The position numbers and the translations under genes are program-made. This document shows, piece by piece, positions 17,880 through 26,800 of a stretch of DNA of 64,000 nt (positions are counted from its first letter, which is position 1; the number at the start of each line of letters is the position of its first letter). Below the pieces are notes generated by a model. That model searched no databases. It was not told where the DNA came from and saw nothing but the letters and a program-made list of their open reading frames with translations. Source of the stretch: Leptolyngbya sp. NIES-2104 (GTDB lineage: Bacteria > Cyanobacteriota > Cyanobacteriia > Leptolyngbyales > Leptolyngbyaceae); assembly GCF_001485215.1 (NCBI RefSeq), contig NZ_BBWW01000002.1, positions 159,564 to 223,563 of the forward strand. Direction: 5' to 3'.

Positions 17880-18482
17880 TTAGCTTGAGGCTCTCTTTGG
17901 GCGTATTTCTGTTGCCGCTTTGCGGATGCCTGTAGCGATTGCACTAAATGCCTCATCCTGATTGCTCCAAGTCGTAACCGCTTTTGCGCCTTCGCCATGC
18001 GCGATCGGAAGCGCCTGAAGCTTGCCAAAGGGGGCAGATGTCCAGTCGCAGGGGCGTAGAATAATAGGAATGATGAGAGCTTCTTGCCTGTTGTGACGCT
18101 CGATCGCTCGGTTCATCTCTTTTTCGTAGCAATAGTCAGAAGCGAGGAAGTCGGCGCTAATCAAGAGTAGGATGATGTCGGCGGTGTTGAGGTGGGTATA
18201 GATCGCTTCTGCCCACTCGGTTCCGGCTGTGATATTGCGATCGTACCAAGAATCGATGATGCCTTGGCGCTGAAGCAGGGTGAGGTGGGTGTTGAGTTGG
18301 TCGCGGAGGATTTCGTCTTTGTGAGAATAGGAGTAGAAGAGGGTGAGCGGGGAGTTTTGAAAGCTAGTCGCCGTTTTATTTTCGGAGGTTGGGGAGTGGT
18401 TGTTTTCGATGTATGTACCGACTTGCTCGAAAATTTGGACTTTCTGAGCATTTGGGAAATTGTATTTGGAAGTTTCACTCAT
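17880..18482 (-). CDS. TIR-domain protein with N-terminal module shared with the NACHT protein
   Basis: A 200-residue protein. Residues 5-29 (SKYNFPNAQKVQIFEQV then TYIENNH) are almost identical to residues ~958-983 of the NACHT protein encoded further upstream on the same strand. A TIR domain follows, with FYSYSHKDE at 49-57, a WYDRNITAG loop near 79-87, and SDYCYEKEM at 115-123, whose glutamate is the likely NAD-cleaving residue of enzymatic TIR domains. It ends with basic residues. Bacterial TIR domains commonly serve as NADase effectors of anti-phage systems. The ATG at 18482 has a purine-rich GAGAGAAGAG just upstream; a TTG at 18500 is an alternative. Confidence 0.82.
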   Translation of the reverse strand: MSETSKYNFPNAQKVQIFEQVGTYIENNHSPTSENKTATSFQNSPLTLFYSYSHKDEILRDQLNTHLTLLQRQGIIDSWYDRNITAGTEWAEAIYTHLNTADIILLLISADFLASDYCYEKEMNRAIERHNRQEALIIPIILRPCDWTSAPFGKLQALPIAHGEGAKAVTTWSNQDEAFSAIATGIRKAATEIRPKRASS

Positions 18483-18574
18483 CGTCTCTTCTCTCGTCAA
18501 TCATTTTTTCTTAGAGGGCTTCGTCTACATCCTGCAAGAAATGCTGTTAATGGGATAGGTGTAGCTAATGAGGA

Positions 18575-18826
18575 TTACCGCCAGTGATTGCTGCGTAGGC
18601 TTTCAATATCTGCTCGATAGTCATCAATGTTGTAATGAGAATTGATGCCGCGATCGTAGAGTAATCCTTGAAACTCTAGCTGTTGCATTCCGGCGATGTG
18701 GCTGGCAGTGCCAAGGGTGACAAGTTCTTGGCGAAACAGTGCGATCGCGACCTCTCGTAGCCAGTCTGCTTGAGAGAGAGTCTTGTTTTGAGCAATTTCA
18801 TCAGGGATGTCGATCGTAATTTGCAT
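18575..18826 (-). CDS. UPF0175 antitoxin-like protein without an adjacent DUF3368 toxin
   Basis: An 83-residue UPF0175 protein (MQITIDIPDEIAQ, IALFRQELVTLGTASHIAGM, then LLYDRGINSHYNIDDYRADI). It is about half identical to the UPF0175 protein at 17609. Immediately downstream on the same strand comes the TIR gene rather than a PIN toxin, after ~90 non-coding bases. It is either an orphan antitoxin or was joined to the TIR gene by rearrangement. A remnant of the NACHT C-terminal module lies just upstream. Confidence 0.8.
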   Translation of the reverse strand: MQITIDIPDEIAQNKTLSQADWLREVAIALFRQELVTLGTASHIAGMQQLEFQGLLYDRGINSHYNIDDYRADIESLRSNHWR

Positions 18827-18831
18827 AATTC

Positions 18832-18905
18832 AGGCTCCTTAGTCGGGGTTTCACTCAGTTTGTCGAGGTAGGTAATCGCTGCTTTTGACCAGATGCTTTC
18901 TTCAG
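18832..18905 (-). pseudogene. Remnant of the NACHT C-terminal module
   Basis: Read on the reverse strand, these bases encode ESIWSKAAITYLDKLSETP followed by degenerate sequence. This matches the last ~20 residues of the NACHT protein (ESVWSKAAITYLDKMSETP) and the first bases of the spacer after it. DNA identity with 19570-19645 is obvious by eye, including the shared CAGGCTCCTTAGTCGGGG. There is no start codon and no upstream coding part. It is a leftover of a duplicated module. Confidence 0.75.
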
Positions 18906-18906
18906 A

Positions 18907-19323
18907 TTATTTCAAAAGTCGAGTGAAGCCTGCTTGTTCAAAATGGTGGTCGGTAGTGAGGGCTGATTGGATGTTGTGTTGTTGCATGATAATGAAGGAA
19001 CTACAATCGACGAGCGACCAGGGCTTACCGGGGCGATTTTGGCAGAGTTCCCAGGCAGCTTGATCGACCGTGGGATCAATGTGGATACGGGTAATATAGG
19101 AATTTTGGCGAACGATATTGATGTGGTTGAAGATGCGATCTCGTGGGAGTCGATGCGGACTGTTGAGTAGTGCGACAAGTTCGGTGATGACGTAGTTGGT
19201 GATGATTTCAGTGCGGTTAGCGATCGCGGTGCGGAAATGCTCGGCAGCGATCGAGTAATGGGTTTCGGTGGGGACGAAAATGCTTGCCCAGCCAGAGGTA
19301 TCGATGAAGAGATTATTCGGCAT
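18907..19323 (-). CDS. vapC: VapC-like PIN-domain toxin
   Basis: A 138-residue PIN ribonuclease: D in LFIDTSGWASIF at the start, E in VITELVALLNS, and the C-terminal SLVDCSSFIIM followed by LTTDHHFEQAGF with the last acidic residues. The ATG at 19323 is chosen over a longer frame because the PIN strand begins there. It overlaps the VapB-like gene upstream by 11 bases. Predicted to be an RNA-cleaving toxin held by its partner. Confidence 0.85.
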   Translation of the reverse strand: MPNNLFIDTSGWASIFVPTETHYSIAAEHFRTAIANRTEIITNYVITELVALLNSPHRLPRDRIFNHINIVRQNSYITRIHIDPTVDQAAWELCQNRPGKPWSLVDCSSFIIMQQHNIQSALTTDHHFEQAGFTRLLK

Positions 19324-19567
19324 TGCGGAGTTCTTGAAAGAGGGCTTCACCAATGTATTGGTCGTGGTTTTCGGCGAGGTCGGTGGTGCCGAGATCTAGA
19401 GTGCCGATCAGGGAAAGCAGTTGATCGGTCGCGTTGGTTGAGGTTGCGGGTTGGAGGTACTGGTTGAGAGCTTGGATGATCAGTTGTTCAGGAGTAGTTT
19501 GGGTTTGAGCAGCTTGATGGATCAGGGTTTGCTGAAGGGCTTCGGGAAGGTCGATCGTGATTTTCAT
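19313..19567 (-). CDS. vapB: VapB-like antitoxin
   Basis: An 84-residue protein starting MKITIDLPEALQQ, followed by a helical AAQTQTTPEQLIIQALNQYL segment typical of ribbon-helix-helix VapB-type antitoxins, and an acidic C-terminal arm (TTDLAENHDQYIGEALFQEL) suited to blocking a PIN active site. It overlaps the toxin gene. It begins 12 bases after the stop of the NACHT gene, so the NACHT promoter may also drive this pair. Confidence 0.8.
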   Translation of the reverse strand: MKITIDLPEALQQTLIHQAAQTQTTPEQLIIQALNQYLQPATSTNATDQLLSLIGTLDLGTTDLAENHDQYIGEALFQELRNAE

Positions 19568-19579
19568 GATTCAGGCTCC

Positions 19580-22500
19580 TTAGTCGGGGGTTTCGCTCAT
19601 TTTATCGAGATAGGTGATGGCTGCTTTTGACCAGACGCTTTCTTCGAGGTAGTGTTTAGCAACTTCTGCGAGGGTGGCTTTGATGGCTTGAAGATGGCGC
19701 TCTGGACTAAGCAGTTGTTGTCGGAGGGTGACAAATGGATGAGTTGTAAATTGTTGAATTTCTGTAAATTCGGCATCGAGAACGGTGAGGGCTTGGGATT
19801 CGGTCGTGACTTGGGGGTATTGCGTTTGAAGTTGAGAGAGTAAAAGTGTGAGGTCAGCGATCGCGGTTTTGACTTCAGGATCTGTGGGATGGTTGTTTTC
19901 GATGTAGGTAGTTACTTGCTCAAAGATTTGAACTTTTTGAGCATTGGGGAAGTTGTATTTAGATGAGTTGCTCATGATAGTTTGTTTTACTTCAATGACA
20001 TTGGGATAGTTTTGGATGATTGTGGGAGAGAGATCGTTGTTTTGGGGAGTTTGTCGATCGTTCTTCTGTGCTTCCAAGTGAACTTGATAAATTTTATAGT
20101 CATAGTATTTGAGTCGCTTTTGAATCGATCCAATCACCCGCAGAAAACTTAAAGAAGAAGATGAATGTTGCCAGAATTTAGGTAGCTGTTGAGGGCTTGC
20201 TAACTTACTGAGAGCTTCAATTGCTTCTGCAACAGAATCACTAAAATTACTTTCTAAGATTACTTGAATTAACCTAGGGGTAGCTGCTTCAGACAATTCT
20301 TGTAGAGTAGATGCCGTGATAGGATAATCTGCAAATCTCCCTAGTACATATATTACTTTCCAGCAGATGTCTGGCTCTTCACAATCGATTGCTGAAAGCA
20401 ACATTGGGATGGCGCGTACTTCGCCAAGATAACCTAGTGAAATAGCAGTTTGGCATCGATCATAGTAGCTATAGTCAGATCGCATTTTCTCAAGCAATTC
20501 AGGAAGCACCAAGTTTTCCTTTCCTGCTGCTTTCAAGGCATCAGCCACTACCCAAGACTTATCAAAACTCTGGTCTTGAAGTGCCTCAAGTAATCCTTCA
20601 ATTGCGCCATCAGATTCTATTTTTACAAGTGCCTTAGCAGTGCGTATACAGATGTCAGTATCTGAATCTTCCTTCTCTAAAATCTTCAATAGTCCAGGCA
20701 GTGCGACTTCATCAGCCAGGTGTATAAGAATTTCTGCTGCTATTTCATAAATGTCTTCATCTTCTAGTGCTTGAATAACGCCATCAATCGCGCCAGGTGT
20801 TCCTATTTTTGACAATCCTAGAACAGCCGATTCACGAATAAATTCTTCATCTGATTTTAAGGCAGTAATCAATTGAGGTAAGACTTCTTCATATCCCAGA
20901 AGTCCGAGTATGAGAAATGTTATTTCATATAGATCGTCATCTTCATTCAAAGTGGAAAGCAAGATAGCAATAGCTTCTTTAGTATTTACTTTTTCCAACA
21001 TCTTCACAAAGCTTTCTAAGTCATGAGTGCCTTGATTTTGAATTAATTTGTGGATCGAAGGATGGATATCTTGCTGAGCCGATAAAAGTAAGTCCCTCTT
21101 AGACATACTTGAACTCAATTCCATCGCTCTACGACGACTTGTAATGTTTTGAGAAAGAGGCTTGTCTGTGGATCTAACTCCTAGTTTCTCTAAGGCGCGT
21201 TCTACTTTATCTTTAATTTTACTATTTGCATTTGAAGCAATTTCCTGTAATCCCTTGATTGCAACTTCGCTCCTAACTTCTTCTAAAATTCGGACTGCTA
21301 AAGATTGAACGGAAGAAGGCTTACCATTAACTGCTTGAGGAATTTCACAGATAGCTTGATCACTGCCGATTCGTTCTAATGCTCGGAGGGCAAGAAGTAG
21401 AGTTTCTTCATCCTTTAGTGCTGCATGTAAATCTTGAATTGCGTACCGAGAGCGCATTTCACCTAAGAGTCTTATCTTCAAAACTTTTGAGACTTCTAAC
21501 ACAGTTACTAGGTTCAATGTTTTGGCTTGATAGTCTTCTTTTACATAACCTGCCAACCGTGCCCCTAACATTGAATCGACATCCAACGCTAGTCCTACCG
21601 CTCGAACTGCTTGCGCCTCATCCACTAGCGCTAGCATCAACGCCACAGGCTCCGTCCATTTCAGAAAATTCAAATACTCCCGCTTCAGTCGCTTATCATC
21701 CAACTTCGGCAACTGCTCTAATAACGCCTCTGCCGCATAATATTCCTGAATCAGTTGATGCCGAAACTCTAGCTCCTCTAGATCTGCACCCACCTGAATC
21801 AAATGATGCTTCTGCAAATCTCGTAAACACTTCCGTGCAAAATCCTCCGCATACGGGACTTTTCCTTCTAAGAATTGCCCGATCGCTCTAACCGCCTCTT
21901 CTTCCCGAATCGCTACCCGAAACTCCGTCGGCTTCTCCCCCTGCATCATCACCCAAGCCAACTGCTGAAGCACAGGTTTCCACCAAGCTCGATCGCTCTC
22001 AATCCGCACATCCTCTTTCAAAAACCGCTCATACCCCTGCGTAAACTCCCGAAACACTAACCCCAAATTCTCTGGAATCGTCCCGGTTTGCTGAAACAAG
22101 CCACACAGCATCCATAGCAGCAACGGCGTTTGCCCTAACTCGCGCAATCGATCCTTTAATTGCCGCAGCATTTGCTCCGCTTGCTCTGGTACATACGATC
22201 GAATAAATGCTTGCATTTGAGCTTCGGTGAGCGGCTGCATTTCTAATTTCTTTTCAATTCCCAAATCTCCGCCCAAGCTCAAATCGCGGGTGGTGAAGAT
22301 CATCGGCAGTTTGGGATGGTTGCGGCGGAAAGCGGAAAGCTGCGATCGCGCCTCCTCAGACGGCAACTCATTCACCCCATCGAAGAGAATCAGCGATCGC
22401 TTCAAAGCCTCGTCAAGCAATTCCGCAGGGAGATCGTGCCGAGTGAACGAATCGCGGATCAATTGCTCGATCGACCCTTGCCAATAGCGCAATTCTACCA

Positions 22501-22837
22501 ACACTGGAATCCTAGCTTGGGCTGTCGTTGCCTCTTCCAGCATCAATCGCGCCAACGCCGTAGATTTCCCCGATCCGGGTCGTCCCACTAACAACACATG
22601 CTGCTGTGCGTACTTGCGAATCCCGTCCAGCACTGAGAAGCGCTCGATCTTTTCCTCCTCTCGGCGATCGTCTTTCTTCACCGTTTGCACTATCAGCCCA
22701 AAGTCAAACGGAGGCGATCCTTGCTGCGCCTGCCGTTGCTTTCCAGCAGCATCCGTCAGCGTGTAAAGCTGCCACCACTTGGCATAAGCGGCACGAATCG
22801 ACTCAAGATAGGGCTGGAACTCGCTCAGGTCACTCAT
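19580..22837 (-). CDS. NACHT NTPase with HEAT repeats and a TIR-shared C-terminal module
   Basis: A 1085-residue STAND-type NTPase. The P-loop GRPGSGKST is at 85-93 and the Walker B LILFDGVNEL at 149-158, with a TTRD sensor near 180. Winged-helix and helical parts follow to ~400, then HEAT-like repeats to ~900 (for example GAIDGVIQALEDEDIYEIAAE and GAIEGLLEALQD). The last ~130 residues, from an internal Met at 955, look like an added module whose first 25 residues recur at the N-terminus of the TIR protein. NACHT-repeat proteins of this design act as pathogen or stress sensors in bacterial anti-phage immunity. No effector domain is visible, so the TIR protein is a candidate partner. Confidence 0.85.
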   Translation of the reverse strand: MSDLSEFQPYLESIRAAYAKWWQLYTLTDAAGKQRQAQQGSPPFDFGLIVQTVKKDDRREEEKIERFSVLDGIRKYAQQHVLLVGRPGSGKSTALARLMLEEATTAQARIPVLVELRYWQGSIEQLIRDSFTRHDLPAELLDEALKRSLILFDGVNELPSEEARSQLSAFRRNHPKLPMIFTTRDLSLGGDLGIEKKLEMQPLTEAQMQAFIRSYVPEQAEQMLRQLKDRLRELGQTPLLLWMLCGLFQQTGTIPENLGLVFREFTQGYERFLKEDVRIESDRAWWKPVLQQLAWVMMQGEKPTEFRVAIREEEAVRAIGQFLEGKVPYAEDFARKCLRDLQKHHLIQVGADLEELEFRHQLIQEYYAAEALLEQLPKLDDKRLKREYLNFLKWTEPVALMLALVDEAQAVRAVGLALDVDSMLGARLAGYVKEDYQAKTLNLVTVLEVSKVLKIRLLGEMRSRYAIQDLHAALKDEETLLLALRALERIGSDQAICEIPQAVNGKPSSVQSLAVRILEEVRSEVAIKGLQEIASNANSKIKDKVERALEKLGVRSTDKPLSQNITSRRRAMELSSSMSKRDLLLSAQQDIHPSIHKLIQNQGTHDLESFVKMLEKVNTKEAIAILLSTLNEDDDLYEITFLILGLLGYEEVLPQLITALKSDEEFIRESAVLGLSKIGTPGAIDGVIQALEDEDIYEIAAEILIHLADEVALPGLLKILEKEDSDTDICIRTAKALVKIESDGAIEGLLEALQDQSFDKSWVVADALKAAGKENLVLPELLEKMRSDYSYYDRCQTAISLGYLGEVRAIPMLLSAIDCEEPDICWKVIYVLGRFADYPITASTLQELSEAATPRLIQVILESNFSDSVAEAIEALSKLASPQQLPKFWQHSSSSLSFLRVIGSIQKRLKYYDYKIYQVHLEAQKNDRQTPQNNDLSPTIIQNYPNVIEVKQTIMSNSSKYNFPNAQKVQIFEQVTTYIENNHPTDPEVKTAIADLTLLLSQLQTQYPQVTTESQALTVLDAEFTEIQQFTTHPFVTLRQQLLSPERHLQAIKATLAEVAKHYLEESVWSKAAITYLDKMSETPD

Positions 22838-23078
22838 GCGAAAACAGGGGTAGGCTCTGTTGTCTATGCTACCTCACCATTTTTTGCAATCAGGAAATTG
22901 TTTAAGATTTCTGAATGAAACAGTCTAGAGGATTCACCATGCTAGGGAGTTCTAAGAAAATCAAGTGAGCAAAAGAAATTCGAGAGGACAGAATTGAAGC
23001 GATCATAAGCATCAACTCCCATGAGGTGTCTCAAACGTATGTACTATATTATGGCTAGGAAATTTTCTGCCTGATTGT
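22838..23078. promoter_or_regulatory. Divergent promoter region between the NACHT gene and xisH
   Basis: About 240 AT-richer bases separate the reverse-strand NACHT gene from xisH on the + strand, so both promoters must lie here. No clear repeat or operator was seen. The base composition changes noticeably from that of the NACHT gene's 5' part. Confidence 0.45.
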
Positions 23079-23513
23079 ATGCCAGTCAAAGATCGCTACC
23101 ACGAGAACGTAAAAAATGCCCTCATTAAGGACGGGTGGAGAATTACTGATGATCCCTTGCATCTAAAATGGGGCGACAAGGATATGTATGTCGATTTGGC
23201 GGCAGAACGGCTGATCGTGGCTGAACGGGGACAAGAACGAATTGCTGTGGAAATCAAGACATTTGGCGGTGCTTCTGATGTTGTGAGTTTGGAGCAAGCA
23301 ATCGGGCAATACTGCGTTTATCGAGCCGTAATGGAAGAGACTCAACGAAATTACCTTCTGTATCTTGCTGTTCATGCTGAAGCGTTTTTTGATGTCTTGG
23401 ACGAACCGCTTGGTAGACTGTTATTGAGAAAGTATGAGATTCCTGTCATCGTTTTTGATCCTGAGCGGGAGGTTATTCTGGAATGGATACACTGGAACAC
23501 TACAGACACCTAG
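23079..23513 (+). CDS. xisH: XisH family protein
   Basis: A 144-residue XisH protein: MPVKDRYHENVKNALIKDGW, then the DKDMYVDLAAERLIVAERG stretch and the AVEIKTFGG motif. XisH was described as a factor controlling excision of the fdxN element in Anabaena. The E-x-K of VEIKTF with the preceding acidic DLAAE gives it a PD-(D/E)XK-like nuclease signature. The gene overlaps xisI by 31 bases, the usual coupled pair. No fdxN element or XisF recombinase is seen nearby, so its role here is unknown. Confidence 0.92.
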   Translation: MPVKDRYHENVKNALIKDGWRITDDPLHLKWGDKDMYVDLAAERLIVAERGQERIAVEIKTFGGASDVVSLEQAIGQYCVYRAVMEETQRNYLLYLAVHAEAFFDVLDEPLGRLLLRKYEIPVIVFDPEREVILEWIHWNTTDT

Positions 23514-23842
23514 TTCAAACGATTCTGACTGAGCATACTCGCGTTCCCTTCAAAGAGAGCGATGTCAAATTTGAAACGGTTTTTGATACGAAGCAGGATC
23601 GCTATCTCGTCATGATGTTAGGGCGTGAACCTGTTTATGACCGTCCCTACATAGCGACGCGGCGAGTTCATAGCTGTCTAATTCACGTTGATTTTATTGG
23701 CGGCAAGATTTGGATTCAGCGGGACGGAACTGAGGAAGGAATTGCCTCAGAATTAGTTAAGGCAGGTATTCCCAGAGATCAAATTGTTCTGGGCTTTCGA
23801 TCTGAGGAGTTGAGGAAGGATACAGAATTTGCAGTGCAATAG
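23483..23842 (+). CDS. xisI: XisI family protein
   Basis: A 119-residue XisI protein with the family landmarks VFDTKQDRYLVMMLG, DRPYIATRRVHSCLIHVDF, GKIWIQRDGTEEGIA and GIPRDQIVLGF. It overlaps xisH and is its invariable partner. XisH/XisI pairs are scattered widely in cyanobacterial genomes and resemble toxin-antitoxin-like or accessory nuclease modules in behaviour, though no mechanism is established. Confidence 0.92.
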   Translation: MDTLEHYRHLVQTILTEHTRVPFKESDVKFETVFDTKQDRYLVMMLGREPVYDRPYIATRRVHSCLIHVDFIGGKIWIQRDGTEEGIASELVKAGIPRDQIVLGFRSEELRKDTEFAVQ

Positions 23843-23877
23843 CCGTCAAGGTTCTACATCTGCGATTAGAGCAAAGC

Positions 23878-26800
23878 TTAACTCCGAAGGAACCGCTGAC
23901 TTTCAACTCTCTGAATGAATTGAGTCGCTGAACGTTGCCTTTCCGAAACACTCTTACAAGCGCGATCGACAATTGCCTGAACATATTGCTCTGCCTGTTG
24001 AGGTTGCATCGTTTCAACCCGTTCAGCCGTCATCAGCATCGATTGCACCAACTCTACAGGTTGACCTAACCGTAATGCTCGTTTTGCCGATTCTAAAAGA
24101 ATTGCAGTTGGTTCGCCCGTAAGTCCTTGGCTGTAGTGGCGCGAAAGTTGAGCAGGATTTTGATGTCCCATTTGAAGTAACTTTTGCCAAGTAAAACCAT
24201 CGGGAACAGGTAAGGATTGCGATCGCCCAATCTCCTTCTGAACCAGTCGAATAAAGTCTTGATCACCCGCAGCGATCGTAGTTCTTCCTGGCATTGCCGC
24301 CCATTCCTGAAGCGCTTTTGGTACAGAGTCAGTCATGGCTAGGTAGAGCGATCGTCCAGAATGTTCGAGCCGAGCGATATCGAGTTGAGAAAGTGCAGAC
24401 ACTTCGTGAAGCGCAGCTACCGCGTCTTGTGGAGTTTCGACTAACACCACACGATTTAGCGATCCTCGTCCTGTTACCCAGCCAATCCCTGAAAAATCGC
24501 TAGACTGGACAGAGACAGGCATTGAGGTTGAATTTTCCAGACTTTGGAAAATTGGATGCGTTGATTCTAAAAAAGATTTTTCCAAACTTTGGAAAATTAT
24601 TGGTTCGGAGGAGAGTCGTTGACGTTCTTCCACTGCTCGATCGAGTGTGTCAGCGAGGTGATCGATTGCGTATGGGTATTCAATTGTTCGTGCAAGTTCT
24701 CCAAGGTATTCGTGAGCATTTGTAAGGACTGCTGTAAGTTGGGATCGGGCGTTTGCAAGATAGTCTGTAACTGATGCGTTTGATCGGTGAATGCCTGCTG
24801 CAAGATCTGTAATGCTTGCTGCAAAGTGGGATCGGGTTGCTGTAATTGCTGCAATAGTTCCAGATAAGCCTGAGTGTTGGCTTGCACCATCCGCCGTAAA
24901 TTGTTGAGCGATTCCTGTAAGCTCTGCGCGGGTCGCTTCGGTCGTTTCGTCCGCGTGAAGCGCCTCAACTCGACGAGGAAACTGCGCGAATAAGTCACGC
25001 ACTGATTCATGCCATCGTGTAAGGTCGCGAGCGATGGGGGTAATGGGTTGAGTTGGGTAGTCAATTGATTTAGGTGTTGTTCGATTGCTGTGTTGCTTTG
25101 AATGGTTTGATTCTCTAGGGTTACTAGACGATCGCTGAGACTCTGAACCGATTGATTGAAGCTGTCTTGCTGATTGCACAAAGCGGTGAGCAAGGTCGCG
25201 ATCGCGTCTTGCCGCTCGTTCAGCGCGGTGAGCAAGGTCAGTAAAGCGGTCTGTGAGGCTGAGTCGAGGGGGCAGTCGGTCATGATCGATGGGATGAGAA
25301 TTTTTGAGGAGGGATTGAACAGCGATCGTAAGATTGTGGCTATGAGATAGGCTTTGAGCGATTCCTACGATAAATTGCTGTTGATGAATTAGGAAACTAG
25401 ACAGAGCAGATTGGTTTTGAGCCATTGGAATCGCAGCAGCATTCACACAGTGACTCAGGCGATTCAGAGTGGGGTTAAGCACGATCGAAGCCGTCGAGAT
25501 TGCCTCAGTTTCTTGCCATCTCTGAAGCTGGGATAGAAGTTGTGTTAAATGAGCGGCGATTGACGTTGAATTTGCTGAAGCCGCTCTTGAAGGCGTTTCT
25601 CCTGCTGTTGAAGAAGCAGTTTCACGGTTTTGGCGGATGGGAGTTGCGAAGTCGAACTCATCGACTTTTGTTGAATCAGATCCCGAAGTTGCGCGAACTC
25701 TCGCTGATTCGTTTGAGTTAGAGAATTGAGGCTCTGCTGAAGCTGCTGAAGTTGATGTTCTAGATGAGAAAGATTTGAAGTCATAGGACGCGATCGCATT
25801 TACTGAGGAGGTGGGTTGAGTTGCGTGGATAACTGTTGCTGCAAGCTGTTCAGTTGTTCTAATTGCTTGCCCAACGAGGTTTGTGAGATTAGCAGTGTCT
25901 CGAACTGCTGACTCAAGTGCTGCTGTCCTTCGGTGTTGATTTCCAGATATTCGGTAAGTCTCGTCAAGCTTTGCTGCAAGGCTTGTAATTGCTCGACTAA
26001 GGGGTTGGGTGACGAATTCGATGACTTGCTGCTCAGAATATCGCTTAATTCCTTCAAGAAGGTTTCGAGCGTATTCTTCAACTCGGTTTGGTCGGCTCGA
26101 AGTTGTTGCAGGGCAATCAGATTGGTTTCCTGCCAGGTGTAGATGCTCTGAGTCAAGTTCTGAAATTCGGTTTGCTGCTGACTGAGAATCTGTGGCAAAT
26201 TCACCGAGCTTGGCAGATCGGAGGGTAGGGGTTGAGTCATAAAAGTGAGCCTTTGCTGAAGCATTCCGCAAATCAGCAAATAAAGCTGAAATGCGATCGC
26301 TATATATGATGAGATTGTCTGGAAGAGCAGGTAGACTCTGAATCCATCGCGTGAGAGAAATCGCAACTGGATCAACCACAAAAAGCTGCTTGAGATCCGG
26401 CGGTGGGGTATCGCTCGGAGTCAAAATTCGAGCATCTTGGAAAAAATAGCTTTGATTGGGGTCAAGCTGTCCAATTTGTCCACCTGAATATCGAATTGCC
26501 GCAGTCGTGTCAGTGATTGCTGCGATCGTAAAGTGAGAACCGTACTGATGCGGCGTTGTCCACTGCAATCGATCGCCTAAGCCAATGGCCATTGGGGACG
26601 GTCGGTAAAGATGCTTGCGAAATTGTCGAGGTGCGATCGTCAACTCAGCTTCGGAAGAATCTCGTAGCGTAAAGGTTTTAGCATGAAGCGCAACGACAGT
26701 GTAAAATTCTCCTTTGCTCAGTCCCAAAGCTGGATAATGATACCGAGGCACAACAACATCATTGACCTGAAATGACTGGAGCCGAAGTGCTTGAGGAACA

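Noticed and set aside
19580-19975. Separate gene for the NACHT C-terminal module from the internal Met at residue 955
   Set aside because: No ribosome-binding site precedes the internal ATG at 19975 and the frame is continuous with the NACHT protein, so a fusion is preferred, although a stand-alone ancestor is plausible.
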